A stretch of 64,000 bases of DNA from Abelmoschus esculentus (taxonomy: Eukaryota; Streptophyta; Magnoliopsida; Malvales; Malvaceae): NCBI GenBank assembly GCA_035048815.1, contig JAUCBN010000036.1, forward strand, positions 8,318,001 to 8,382,000, written 5' to 3'. Within the stretch, counting starts at the first letter, position 1, and the number at the start of each line of letters is the position of its first letter. Below, in pieces: positions 48,136 through 60,371 of the stretch. The position numbers and the translations under genes were made by a program. The notes under the pieces are model-generated. The model saw only the letters and a list, made by a program, of their open reading frames with translations, was not told where the DNA came from and made no database searches.

Positions 48136-48467
48136 CTATGACTAACCAGCCTGCCACCCCCACCCACCCACCCCGCCTGCATCTGCACTCCCTGCCATCT
48201 GAAACGCATCGTCTGCACCAAGGGAGACGGGTTCAGCTGAGCCCGACTTCAAACAGTAACATCACTGTTCAAAGTCGGGCTCTCCTGACTTCGTCTTTCA
48301 TTTTGTTTATTTTTTTTTCAATTTCGGATCACAACTGTTCAAAGTCGGGTTCTCTTGAGCCCGACTTCACTTTCACTGTTGTTTCCTCCATACATTTGGA
48401 AATATTTAGGCACAATCAATATATTTGGAAATAAACTTTTTTTCCTTAATATTTAAGAGATTTTGCC
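48136..48467 (-). repeat. Right TIR of the MULE
   Basis: 332 bp, reverse complement of 43063-43394 with about 13 differences. It carries the same nested GAAGTCGGGCTC palindromes. Confidence 0.92.
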
Positions 48468-48477
48468 GTTAAAGGAC

Positions 48478-50480
48478 GATTTTCAAACTCGTCGGCCACC
48501 GTAAGTGGTTTTTTGGGTTTGTGGCTGTTGGAATCTGGGTTTGACGGTGATTTTTGGGTAAACACGATGACCGAAGTTCATATTTCTGAAAATCTCTGAA
48601 GAACACGATGGTCTTCTTAATACTTTTAGAATTTCTGAGAAGCAAGATAAAGGGTTTGATAGATTTTTCTCATGTTTTCGGTAAAAGTGAAATTAAGATT
48701 TTTTTTAAACAAATAAGTTATATACTCGTGGACCTTTTTAAAATGATCAAATTTATTTTTTAAATCCTCTCATGTTTTGAAAACCATCTCCACAATCCTC
48801 TCTTTTTCGTTTGGTTTTGTAATTTGGTCACCAGACCATGTAACAAATTTTAGTTTATTTTAATTTCGTCATAGAATGTTTTGATCGTTTCAATTCAATC
48901 CCTTTTTCAATTTAAATCAGTCTTGTATTCCTTACTTATCTTTAATCTGGTCCCCAAAATGTTTTAATTAGTTTTATTTAGGTCATTGATTACAAATAAA
49001 ATTTATTTTCCTTTTAATTTAACCTATGATTTTGTTTATTCTTTCAATTTGTCTGCAAGGTTTTGCTTTTCTTTAATTAGTGTCCCTGATGTTAACCTTT
49101 TTCTTTATTTTCATTTTCGATTTGGATTCCAAATTTACTTTTTATTTCATTTTCGTCCAAAATCCAATAGTTATTCTTTTTTTAGCCTTATAATTTAGTT
49201 CGTTTTTATTTAAGTCCTTATGCACATATGTTTTTATATTTTTTTATTATTTTTGTACATTTATTTTGTTTCATCGTTTATTGTTTATTATGCCATGCTT
49301 TTTTATCTATTTCTTTTTTTTATTGTTCATGTTCATATGTGTTTGTTTTGTATGTATTATTTTGTTAAGCATATATTCAAACCTTAATTAACTTAATGAA
49401 TGTGATGTCTCTTTATTCGGTCGTAACGGGGTCGGTATCAAATATAATGGTGTCGGATTATGTTTTTACATTCGAATAAAGAGACTTTTAAAATATATTC
49501 AAATTTATCACCAAATCTTAATTTAATGTCACTTTAATTAGAAAACTTTAAAATTAATTAAGCGGTAATTTTAAAAGGTATCAAATTTGGGCGATTTTAA
49601 AACACTAACATATTTTTTACCGTAACCGACTCTCAAATTCAATTTTATTCGAATCTCTGGATTTTTACGATGTCCAGTTTATCAATATGACCAGTGACGA
49701 CTCTAACTTTTCAAATTGTTTTTCAAATCATTTTAAACTTTTTAATCATTTCTCATTTTAAACTTTTTAATAGTTTTTCATTTTAAATCTTTTTTAAACC
49801 ATTTTAGTGGCCCTTTTATTTTTATTTTATACTCTTTATTTTTTTTATCTTTTCAAATCTAAAATTTCCATTTTCTTAATTCCCAATTTAAAATTCTAAT
49901 TCTCTAATTTTAAATCAAAATCCCTCATTCTCAATTTCCTAATTTTCCAAATTCTTAAATTCTAATTTTTAAAATTCTCCTTTTTGAGATAAAACCCTAA
50001 TTTCTAATATTTTTTTCAAAATTTCAATTTTAAATCTAAACCCCAAGGCTTTTCTAAACTTTTTAAATTCAAACATTTTAATTCCATTTTGACCATTTCT
50101 AAAATTTTATAAAACTTTTTTATTATTAAATTTTATTTTTAAAATAATCGGTACAGGTTTCATTAACGATTGATAGAGAAAAAATTGATTAATAAAAATT
50201 TGAAAGTTGAATCGAGTGTTGTTGTGATTTCCAGATGTTAGATGTATTTTTGGAAAGCATCGTTAATACATTGTGTTTTTCAGAAAACGTAGATGTTAGA
50301 TGAATTTGTCACTATCACCAAAAACAAAAAATGTTTTCCTATGTTGATTTTTAAAGTTTTTGTGTTGTTCAGTTTCAAAGATCTGAAAATCACTCTCGTC
50401 TAGTCTTTATATAATGTTTGAAAAATTAAACTGAGTAACGAAAATATTAAACCTTTTGAGAGAAAGATTTATTGAATAGT
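48478..50480. other. Pyrimidine-rich non-coding stretch, LTR-retrotransposon debris
   Basis: 48478-48690 continues the sequence left of the MULE. 48760-49340 is T/C-rich. 49390-49700 holds the third copy of the dispersed module (GATGTCTCTTTATTCGGTCG, CAGTGACGACTCT). 49700-50150 is T-rich simple sequence. No gene. Confidence 0.45.
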
Positions 50481-51744
50481 TAATATATACGATTGAATGA
50501 AAGTAATTACGGGATGTAACCTTAAATTAAAATTTAATAAGTCTAGTCATCAATTGACACGACTTATTATTAGCACGTCTATTCACCAAGTGACGAGAGT
50601 TACTGTCAATATTATTGAACCAATATGTATTATATTTTTATAATTTTCAAAGTAAATAAAAGTAATGATTCAAAAACATTAACACAATACGGTGATAGAT
50701 TCTATGTTCGATATACGGTGATAGATTCTACGTGAATAAAAGTGATGATTAAAAAACATCAACACAATACGTGAACAATTAGAGTCTCCTTTGAACCTTA
50801 CATTTTGAGAATATGTTTATCTTATCGATTGTGCGGTAGACGTAATACCCTTGAACTATCATGTTGTTTATGTAAGCGATGACATACCTCATATAAACAC
50901 CTTATTAACAACAGCTTAGAGTACTTTGCTCCAATAGTCTTCTTGAAACGTTTCCACTTCACTCTCCCATAGGTGATTCTTTTTATTTGGTATTGTAGCG
51001 ACCTTTTTAAGACCGAAAAGAAGATCCGAAAGATGAAAAACAAAAATTAATTTATAAGGTGGGGTAAAAGGTCTTTGATGCTACTGATTTAATCCCCTTT
51101 GAAAATGTTATTTAAAAATATTAATTCTTTAAGAAACGATAAAATTGGAGTCGTCACCGATTATTAAGGTAGACCAGACACCAAAAAAAGAAAATCAGAG
51201 ATTTGTTTGGAAAAAAAGTTTAGGAGTTGTTTACGCGTGGGGAATGATTAACACCCTCAACATGACCGAAAATCGATACCAAAAATATTTTTTTAAAACA
51301 AATTTTGAACTTTAACTTTTGGTTTCTAAATTCAAAACTGACCTTAATTAAACGAGTTTAATTTTAATTTGTGAATTTAAATTAATAAGACATTTAACTA
51401 GTACGGTCAGATCTCGCACAACACCTTTATGAATGATGCATGCGTTTAAAAGGATGATGTCACGATATTGTTAATTTTAATTTTATTTACCTAAAGATAG
51501 TAAGAATTAATTCGAATATTCAAAAGAATATGAGTAGATAATAACTATTTTAAGAAACAAATGTTATGTGAAACTTATAACATACAAGTATGACATGACA
51601 AGATAATATACTCTACAATGCCACACAATATAAAAAAAGTAAAACACAGTACACATATAAATACCAAACATAATATGTGATACGCTAAAAATGCATAATA
51701 AATAAAACTAGATAACAGAAGGTCCAAGAAATTTAAACCACTGT
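50481..51744. other. Repeat debris, no gene seen
   Basis: 51120-51330 contains AATTGGAGTCGTCACC and AATGATTAACACCCTCAACA, an inverted version of the module at 49390-49700. The minus frame at 50822-51043 has no recognised similarity. Confidence 0.4.
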
Positions 51745-53580
51745 TGTAATCCCTTTGACCCGGTCTAGTCATCAACTGTCTCGAACGAGTTACACGGGGA
51801 ATACCAAGGTTAATTCGGAGACTCGCCCCAATAAACGAGCTTTTTTCTTTTTATCTTATTTAAATGCTTTAATTAAATCCTACAAGTTCATACAAGGAAT
51901 AAGTTCATTTGAAGCGGAAATCGTTATAAAACGAGTCTTAATTTTAATCGAATAAATTTTAGGGACATATTTGTAATTTCTAGATATTTAAGGACTAAAT
52001 GTGAAATTAAAGTTATCAATCCTTAATTAAGTTCATTATATGTTCGAGTCTCAAACTTCAGCTTAAAATAAGGTCTACAAGTTAATTAATTGCATGCTCA
52101 AAGTTTGATGACTAAAACTTAAAGTTTCAACGTATTTTCCATCTCAAAATGAAATTAACGACCATAGGTATCACTACCCCAAGGTCTCGTTTCAATACCA
52201 TTTGAAACTGTAAATGGTGGTATCGAAACGCCAAACTCGTATATCGATACTGAGGCCATTACTCGGTCGATGCCCTGCGTAGCAAGCCCGTGTTTCGATA
52301 CAATCGAGACCACATATCGATACCGTTTGAATCTATAAAACCCAATATCAAAATCTATGATCAGTTGTATCGATATGCATGTTTATTCTCATAATTCTGT
52401 TTCGATACCAATTCATATGATTTCGATACCTACGCTATTTTTCCCAGAAATCCTTTGTATTTTTACCTTGGTATCTATACTCTGTAAAGAGTTATTGAAA
52501 CCCTTTGCCCAAAAAGTTCAAATTACTCAAGTTTCAAGCCTTAGACGAATTTTAAAGACTTCTAGATGCACATAAAACCCTAAAGGCATAAAGCTCGTAT
52601 CACAACAGTTCTTCTAGATGCAAGTTCGCCTAATTCCAATAGCAAAACACACAATGCTTAAACATACTTCAATATTGAAAACATGGCATAATATAACTTA
52701 AAATCATCATATATTATATCTAAAAATACCTCATCATATAAAAGTTCTCCAAATATAATATTCAAGTCGAAATAACCAAAAACACATAAGTTCATTATCC
52801 CACTGCTCTTAACTACCTAAGATTCATAACTTAAAAAAAACTTACTTGAGCTAAGAAAATAATAAATAGGCAACGTTTGACTTCTTTGCTTTACGATCTT
52901 GTTGAGAACTTATTTCTCTGCATTGCAAGGAGAGAGAGAGAGGTTAAGCTCGAAGCTTAGTGAAGAAATTAACACATTTAAAACATCATTTGCAATATAG
53001 CGCATATTAACTCAATAAGCCAAAGTAAAAGCATATCATGCTTCTTTAAAAACAATGTAAACATGGTCTTCAATGTTAAAAGTAAAATCCAGTAACTGTT
53101 AATAAATCATGGCCTAACAAGCCAAAATAAATTCTCAATAAAACTCTTCAAATCATGTCACATGCTTATTAAGCAAAATCCAAGGCTAACATGCTCTTCA
53201 CCTAGCAAAGCCTAAATAAAACATAAAAATTGAAATTACAGATGTCAAAACGTATATATTGGTGCTAGTGATTCGATTTGTACGACCATAAATCGTTAGA
53301 ATAAATAGGTAATCGCATGGTCGTACTACCTCGGAGCATGCACATATTGGTACAACCCCTAACTTAATAAGTCTCGCCTTGGTGTCTGGTGACATTACTA
53401 CCCTTATCAACTCGGATGTGACAGTAACACCCCTATCACACTACATTAGACTAAAAGTCAAAATATAATGCTTAAGGAATTTACAAACATACGAATTTTG
53501 AATGTTTATAGTATACTCTAGACTCTATTGATCGATAAACTTATCCCATAAGATTTTTCACTTAATAAGCCAATATATTA
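51745..53580 (-). repeat. 3.4-kb-family LTR, copy C, part 1
   Basis: It starts TGTAATCCCTTTGACCCGG and shares ACACGGGGAATACC with the ends of copies A and B. It then shows the same order as copy B: GTATCGATAC motifs (52165-52460), a GCTTAGTGA block near 52955, and a degenerate version of the minisatellite region (53290-53450). It is clearly more diverged than A and B. It is interrupted at 53580 by the Athila-like element and probably resumes at 61727. Confidence 0.65.
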
Positions 53581-54841
53581 TGATGGAGGCTCAGAATTCC
53601 TTTTGATTCCACCCTTATCAGATTGTATGACTATAGGTTGTTAATCCCACAGGGACTGTGTCGACTTTACTACTTCTTACGAATGCACTATGAAAAATAA
53701 AGACACAAATAAATTGAGTTTGAACTATAACTAAGAAAACTATTAAACATAAAACTAATTAATGAAGAAATAAATATGATAAAAGCGAGGTTAAATTGAG
53801 TGCTTTATAGAGGAGAATACAATTATATCAAGTATCCACTTATTAATGCAGGAGTTGAATTGCCGCCTCGGCGGGTCGCACAAAGGGTCGCCACAACTGC
53901 CTAGGCGGATTTATGCCTTGTCGACAATTCAACATTCTATAGTTCGACAAAGCATCCTTGTATGTCTTCTTCCTTATCCCTAATCTAAGAGAAATTTTGA
54001 AGCTCATATCTTGATGATACTCCCGGCATGAATCAAGGGCAGACAACAACCAAACACATGCGTCTTGTTAGTCACTAAAATCTTAGGCGGTTAATCTCTT
54101 AACCGGATTAGCCAATGCCCATGAGCAAAGACCATATTCTCTCATTTTTTGAACCTACATCTCCCGATTCTAGGAAAATAGGTTTTTCTTCACATACTAT
54201 CTTTTGAGCTCATATGCGAGAAAAGTAAATACCAAGAGAGAATAAATTATAAAATAAGTTTTGCATTAATAAGTATCAAAAATAACATAATCTTGTTCCA
54301 AACTACTCCACAAACAAATTAAACCTCCGAAGAAGTTATCAGCGGCTAAGGGTATATGATAGAGGGAATCTGACTAGACTCCCTACCTAAATCTAAACCT
54401 AGTAAGTGCTTTATATAGTCCAAGCGTTAAGTTGAGTTTTCCATGCAAAGAAAGAATTCTAAAGGGAAAGAAATATAAATCCTAATTAAACTGTATTACT
54501 CTATTCTCATTTCCTAAAATATCTCTTCTTTCCCATGATTGACTTTGACAAGGGCTTGACCTCTTAAATGGCTTTGTCTTTCTCTCGCTCTCTGTCCGTT
54601 AAGATCAACATCTTTTTCTTTCTTAATTGGCTATCTCTGTGATGTAGTTTCCTGTCTAAGAAAGAAAATTATCAAAAACATATGTTTTATGCCAAATAAT
54701 AGATAAATTTATAAAATTAGTATTCGAATACTAAAGTACGGAAAATAACGAAAATATCAATTATCGCCTTTAAATCTGTCTTTATTAGTAATAAACGAGT
54801 AGGAAAATGTTATAAAAATGAGGAATTTTGAGTATTCATCA
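53581..54841 (-). repeat. 3' LTR of the Athila-like element
   Basis: 1,261 bp. Compared with the 5' LTR it lacks about 94 bases (the equivalent of 61406-61500), containing the CCGCGACGGGTGC block. The polypurine tract next to it reads CGAGTTTAGGGTGTG on the minus strand (54842-54856). Confidence 0.88.
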
Positions 54842-55154
54842 CACACCCTAAACTCGAACTATTGTTTGTCCTCAAGAAATGCAAAGGATAATTTTTAAGT
54901 TGGGAATTTGAAAGTAATATACCATACTGCCTGTCGCGGCAGAAATCCCTTCTTGACTCAGCCTCTTCTAGGTTCTAGGAGTTCCTCAGAATTGGACTAT
55001 AAGTCTTAGTGTGTGTGTGTAGCTATGTCGAAACTGATTTTCTAAGTTTTAATCCTTTTTCTAGCTCAAGACTTTCGACTAAGATTTTTTTTCTTAATTC
55101 TTTTTCCTTCTTTCTCCATAAATTGATATATAGATATATATTGCTATACACTTA

Positions 55155-55320
55155 TATTGCTTGAGCCATTTTTTGTGCATCTCAAGTGTTTAGCTACTCC
55201 TTACGAGAACCAATTTCGGACACCTCTAGTAAGTGAGAGAAAAACTAAGTCCTAGAGCCAGTCATGGGCACCTCTATGTACTAACTAGAGCCGATGCTAG
55301 GCACCTCTAGTTAAAAAAAT
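55155..55320 (-). repeat. Short direct repeats after the accessory ORF
   Basis: Four loose copies of a motif whose minus-strand sense is GAGGTGCCxxxxxxxGGCTCT. The second Athila-like element has the same motif at 62140-62300. Confidence 0.65.
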
Positions 55321-56520
55321 CTAAGCCTAAGTCCTTATTGCTTTTCAAAGAAAAGAACTTTTAAAATCAACTAAGACTAGTAGTGTTTAGAATGTTTTTA
55401 CGCTCATAGTCTAATCCTAAGTACTAATCCTAGCAAACCTTTCAGAATTCAAGTCTAATGAATGGTGTGAATTACGACAGCGACTAGAAAATATATTGTT
55501 TCCGAGACAATTTCAATAAAATTCAACAAACTTAAAAAATTGTAACTGTATAAGGCAAAGTATTAAGGCAGAATTTTAAGGCAATAATAAGATACTCTGA
55601 TCACTTTCATACATTTGGCAAACAATAACATATTAAAAAATTAGATAAATGCTCCTCTAGACTCTAGAGATGCATTATCCTTAATGCATAGATAAGTAAC
55701 AGAGAAAAAAAAATAATCAAAATTTAAAGGAAAATAAAAGAAAAAAGAAAACAAAGCTACCGTCCTTAAAATTTTGAAAACCCAAAGGATTCTTCGGAGT
55801 TACTGTCGATTAGGAGCTTGCAGTGTATTTTGGGCGGCTACTCGGCGGCTAGCTTGGGTGGATTCACCATTAGTTTCTTTGCCGAGCGTGGGGGTTTGAT
55901 CTCGAAGTAGCTCACCCTCCTTATCCAGATTGATTGAAGATAAGGAGGTTGCTTTTCTTTTCTGCACTCTTTGTGCTCCCATTAGCAGTTCTTCGGCGGC
56001 CTTTACTTGTCTTGTCAGGTCCTCTTTAGAGTCACTCTAGGTGAAGGTGTTAGATTGGTCTGTAGTGGCTACCGAAGTTGTCGAGAGGGCTTCTATAGCT
56101 GCTGCTGTGGCAGTCGATGCGGCTAGAGAGGGATTTTTGTTGAGGCTGGTGCAGAGTGAGCATGTGCAGGAGGGGGAGGCTAAGGCGTGGAGAGCTCAAT
56201 TGGGAAGTTTAGGAAGACCGTCGAGAATGCTGGGAGTGCATCATGTATGGTGGCGATGATGGAACTGTTGAACTCTCGGATGTATGTCACGAAGGCCAAC
56301 TGCCTTCTCTCCATCCTCTGTATGATCTCTAAGAGTCCTGCTGTTGTGTGCTCGGCTGGGTCTACTTGTCGAGAGGCCTCAGCGAGTGCATGTTATGCGG
56401 TTGGAGGGATATATGACTATGGATTTGCTTCCTCCACTTGCATCCTCTTCATGTAAATCTCTCGTGTTCAGCCCATATGTCTCGGTGTGTAGGTATCCAG
56501 GGGCAAGTTTGGAAACCTTT

Positions 56521-57215
56521 CTATATTTTCAAAGCAGTAATTAAGCAAGGGAAAACAAGAATACCTCTTTCTTTGGTGGCGCACAAGAATATTTGTTCGT
56601 TGATGATGATGCCGACATCAATCTTTCGGTCGTGGATGAGCGTCAGGCATGGTCTATCCACTGTTTGGTTATGAGATATGGGCAGCCGATTTCTTTTGAT
56701 GAAAATATTACAGAGCTTTGCCTTTGGTCGGAGATCGCAACGGCTGACGGATCCATGGTGTTTACCCGTATTCCAATTGGTACCCAGTAGGCATAATTCT
56801 GCCTTCATCTGCTCGTAGTCTTCAACCATCAGGGCGGCAACGAACACCTCATGTTCACTATAGTTGATGTGGAGGCCGAAATAAGCATTGATAGTGATGT
56901 CGTCCACTAGAATCGCCCGTCCCTGCAGATATGTGTATTGGTTGTTAGGCAATGGACGGTGGGAATAAAATTCGCGAACCCATTCGATGCTCGCCGGATT
57001 TGGTTATTTTGGAAATTGCTGGCACCGATCGAAGGTAATTTTTGACAGTATGACGCTTTCAGGACCAGATCCTCTTCATCGGTGTAATGAAAACCTTGCT
57101 CCTCCCAGATCTAACGGTTCTTGAAATTTCTTTCGTATTCTTATTCGACTGTCGGTGTAGATAATCATTTGAACTTTGCGGCTCCGGAAGAGGGTTGTCT
57201 TGGGGTAGCCATTTT
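56521..57215 (-). pseudogene. Athila-type accessory ORF (putative plant transposon protein)
   Basis: The best frame (56952-56521) reads GRAILVDDITINAYFGLH, MKAELCLLGTNWNTGKHHG, LRPKAKLCNIFIKRNRLPIS and IDVGIIINEQIFLCA, then LVFPCLITALKI. This is the pattern of the ORF found after pol in Athila elements, of unknown function, sometimes discussed as env-like by position. The upstream part (57215-56960) includes WEEQGFHYTDEEDL and EFYSHRPLP after a frame change. The domain is broken in two or three places. Low-quality frames continue to about 55800. Confidence 0.8.
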
Positions 57216-57659
57216 TGCCTGTGAAGTAAAAGAGAAGAATTTTTGGCAGAGTAATATTAGTAGAAAAGAAATGTGGAAGAGATGAACTTTACTTGTCTAT
57301 TTATAGGTGAAGGCAGCAGACCATTGGAAGCGACAATAGTTTCATCATTATCCTTGGCGTGCACGCGAAGGTAGTCCAGTTGACCCATATTGGCGGTAAA
57401 TTTGATGCAGATTCCGCCTTGGGAGGCAAGTTTCCCGCCAATATATTTTCTTCTTGGGTTGTGTCGCGTTTTGAGATTGGTTATCTCAATTTCATTTCTT
57501 TACTGGACCTAAAAACTAAAATTAAATAATATTATAACTGTGAAAAATTTAAAAGTTTGAAACTAAATTGCGAAATTTGAAATCTAAATCTTAAAACTGG
57601 AAACTAAAATCTGATTCCTAAAATATAAAAGATAATAGGGACAAAGAGATACAAATTTA

Positions 57660-58453
57660 GGTTACTGTAGGAGTGTAATAGGATACATTTCTAGCAGTAA
57701 CCATTTTCCCCTTTTTGAATGGAGGAAAAGCTATTGTCCCAACTGTTGTCTCCTCATCAGGTGATTTCTTTCGAATGTATTGCTGTTCAAGGGGAGTGCT
57801 GCCTCGGCAAAGGTTACCTCGGCAGGGTTTGTTCAGGCAGTCTATTTCTGTATTGAAGTTAAACTCAGTTTTAGCTTCAATTCTTTGGCATTCATTTGGC
57901 TTGTTCGGATGCCTTAGAGTTATAAACACATTGATCTTTACTTGTTAGTCATTGACCCTTATGACTAGTTCGCCTTTCTCGTAATCGATCAATGTTCTAC
58001 CTGTGATTAGGAATGGTCTTCCCAATATGATTGGAGCATGTTCATCTGCTTCACAATCAAGAATTAAGAAGTCAACAAGAAAAATAAATTTATCTACTCT
58101 TGCTAGAATATGTTCAATTTTTTTTTCGGTTACACGTAAGAGCGATCTGAAAGTTGCAACATTACTGTTGTTGGTTTTGTCTACATGATGCCTAGCTTCT
58201 TAAATATTGACTTAGGCATGAGATTTATGCTGGCGCCAAAGTCACATAGTGCTTTTCCCACGTATTGATCACCAATAGAACATGGTATTGTGAAACTACC
58301 AGGATCTTTCCTTTTAGTCATGGCTTTATTGTGCAGCATTGTCACATATCCTTCTATTGCGGCAACTATTTGAAATTCTCCAATTTTTGTCCTTTTGGAT
58401 ATGATATCCTTAAGGAACTTGACATAGTTGGGCATTTGTTTGATTGCCTTCAC
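57660..58453 (-). pseudogene. Protease region of the Athila-like element
   Basis: TIPCSIGDQYVGKALCDFGA then SINLMPKSIFKKLGIM (58370-58181). The active-site triad reads DFG where D-L-G or D-S/T-G is usual. It goes on as VDKFIFLVDFLILDCEADEH, IILGRPFLITGRTLIDYEKG and ELVIRVNDQ, then VFITLRHPNKPNECQRIEAK. One stop at about 57945 and an early shift break it. Coding ends at 57660, and the expected reverse transcriptase does not follow. Confidence 0.85.
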
Positions 58454-58499
58454 TAAAGGTATATTGATATGTACCTGTTTAAAAAAATCTAGAAATTTC

Positions 58500-60252
58500 T
58501 TGAATTGGTACTCTTACTTTTGTTTTTTTAACCTCTATGGAAAAGGTGGTGGTAGACGCAGATCTATAATCTTCTCACTGCATTGAAATCTTATCTGCGG
58601 TGCGGCAACGATATCATCTGCTATGATAGTATCATCGACAGTGTCTATTGGTTCCTTTGCCTTAGGTTTTTCATCAATAGCTTCTTTTGGGGCGCTATTG
58701 TTTTAGGGGCCTTACCTACTGTTTGAGCAGGTATTTTAGGGTCCTTTAGTTGTAATCTACTCTTGGTAGATATCGCCTTGTATTGTTGATGAGGACCGCT
58801 TCTAGCGACTTCAGTATTGCTAGGGAGACCTCATATGGGTATGCTTTTCATCTGTTGTTCCATTTGTTCTACTGCAGTTTTCAGTGTTTTGAAAGTAGCT
58901 TCGTTATTCTGCATTCTCATTTCTGTTATGTCCATAAAGATGTCAACTCTTTGAATGAACTTATTGGTTTGTAGTGTGTTCTCCAGAGTCTTAACATCTG
59001 TTGTCTGCGGCGACGGAGGTGCCTACTGTGGCATCTACTGCTGAGTAAATATGTTGTTTTGTTGGAATCCATTAGATTGTACTGGTTGATGTTGCGTGTT
59101 AAGCACATTGTTAGAATTACTCCATGAGAAGTTAGGGTGCTTCCTCCATGATGGGTTATAATTGTTAGACATATTGTTTCTATTAAAGTTTCCAACATAG
59201 AAGGGAGATTCTGGATCGTGAGGGCATGTGTTCAAGTCATGGTTGTCACTACATGTTTTGCAAAGAACGGTGACTATTTTTATTTCACGAACGTGGCTTG
59301 GTTTATGCAGATCTTTAACCATGTTGGTTAGCGCTGATAGTTGTGCTAAGATAGAATTTGCAGAATCAGAGTTTGTCATACCTCGCCTATTTGTACCTCT
59401 TTGGGTGGTTGGGTGTTGATAATCATTCTTTGCCAACCTATCCAAAAATTTTAAACTCTCATGGGGTGTGCGGTCTAAGAGGGTACCATTGGCGAAAGCA
59501 TCAAGCATCATCCTCGTAGGGTTGTTAATTGCATTGTAGAAAATGGATACTTGGGTCTACTCAGGCAGACCATACATGGGGCATTTTCTATATAGTTCTT
59601 TGTATCTTTCCCAAGCCTCATACATTGATTCATCTTCATCTTGCCTAAAGAATGTTATATCGTTTCTCAGTTTATCAGTCATATTGGTGTAACTGAATCT
59701 GGCAAGGAAGCTTCAGCATAGTTCTGTTCATGAGTTCAACGATCTCGTCTGGAGGTTGTTTAACCAAGATTTTGTACTATCCCTCAGTGAATAGGGGAAT
59801 AATTTCAGCTTAAGGATGTCATCTGAGACTTCCAGCAGCTTAAAAGAGTTATAAATTTCCAAAAAGGATTTAATATGCTGCCGAACATCTTCATTGGCCG
59901 AACCCCCAAACTGGCCTATAGTGTTGATCATGTTGAACATGACTGATTTTAATTCAAAGTACTTTGCCTCTATGTTAGGCATCACAACGGTAGGAGTTAA
60001 CCCATCCAAGTCTTCTTCTACACAATCACGCATTGTTCGTGTACGTTCCTGTCTTAGAAGATTTGTTGGATCAGCCACTGCGAAAGCGTTGCGGTTGTCT
60101 GCCTCGGCGATATTCATACTAGCGTTGTTTTGTTGGCCATGTGCTTGATTCATTCTTTGGCATGCCTTACGTTTCAGATATTGTGATGTTTTTTCGATTT
60201 TTGGATCGTAAAGATATTGATCAATACTCGAATTGGACCTGGTCATACACAA
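58500..60252 (-). pseudogene. gag of the Athila-like element
   Basis: The start region (60252 on) includes MNQAHGQQNNASMNIAEADN. The core reads VMFNMINTIGQFGGSANEDV, FLEIYNSFKLLEVSDDILKL and FPYSLRDSTKSWLNNL (59925-59745), a typical Athila/Tat gag. After stops it resumes as YNAINNPTRMMLDAFANGTL then SLKFLDRLAKNDYQ (59550-59420). A zinc-binding part reads CKTCSDNHDLNTCP (59250-59210), followed by NPSWRKHPNFSWSN (59150-59110). The rest to about 58500 is degenerate and Gln/Lys-rich. Confidence 0.88.
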
Positions 60253-60348
60253 AATAACCCTTGTAAATTGAACTTAAAGTAAAATTAAATAAGATAAAAT
60301 AAAATAAACAAAAAGGTGCAAAAATATTTAGTAATAAATTAAGCGCCA

Positions 60349-60367
60349 GTCCCCGGCAACGGTACCA
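60349..60367 (-). other. Primer-binding site, tRNA-Asp-like
   Basis: On the minus strand TGGTACCGTTGCCGGGGA lies four bases inside the 5' LTR. It resembles the common plant gypsy site TGGCGCCGTTGCCGGGGA, with two differences. Confidence 0.75.
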
Positions 60368-60371
60368 AATC

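Larger units (their letters stand above)
43063..48467. mobile_element. Complete Mutator-like element (MULE) with transposase and PMD genes
   Basis: A 5,405-bp element. The ends are GGCAAAATCTCTTAAATATT and its reverse complement. Flanks are GTTAAAGGAC at 43053-43062 and 48468-48477, a 9- or 10-bp target duplication. The TIRs are about 332 bp and about 96% identical by eye. Just inside each TIR is a TATA-containing promoter region. Two genes converge at about 45250-45310: a PMD gene on plus and a MuDR-type transposase on minus. The transposase has no visible lesion, so the element may be, or recently have been, autonomous. Confidence 0.93.

Noticed and set aside
56041..56674. Plus-strand ORFs in the Athila-like element
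   Set aside because: They are antisense to the accessory ORF and its downstream debris.
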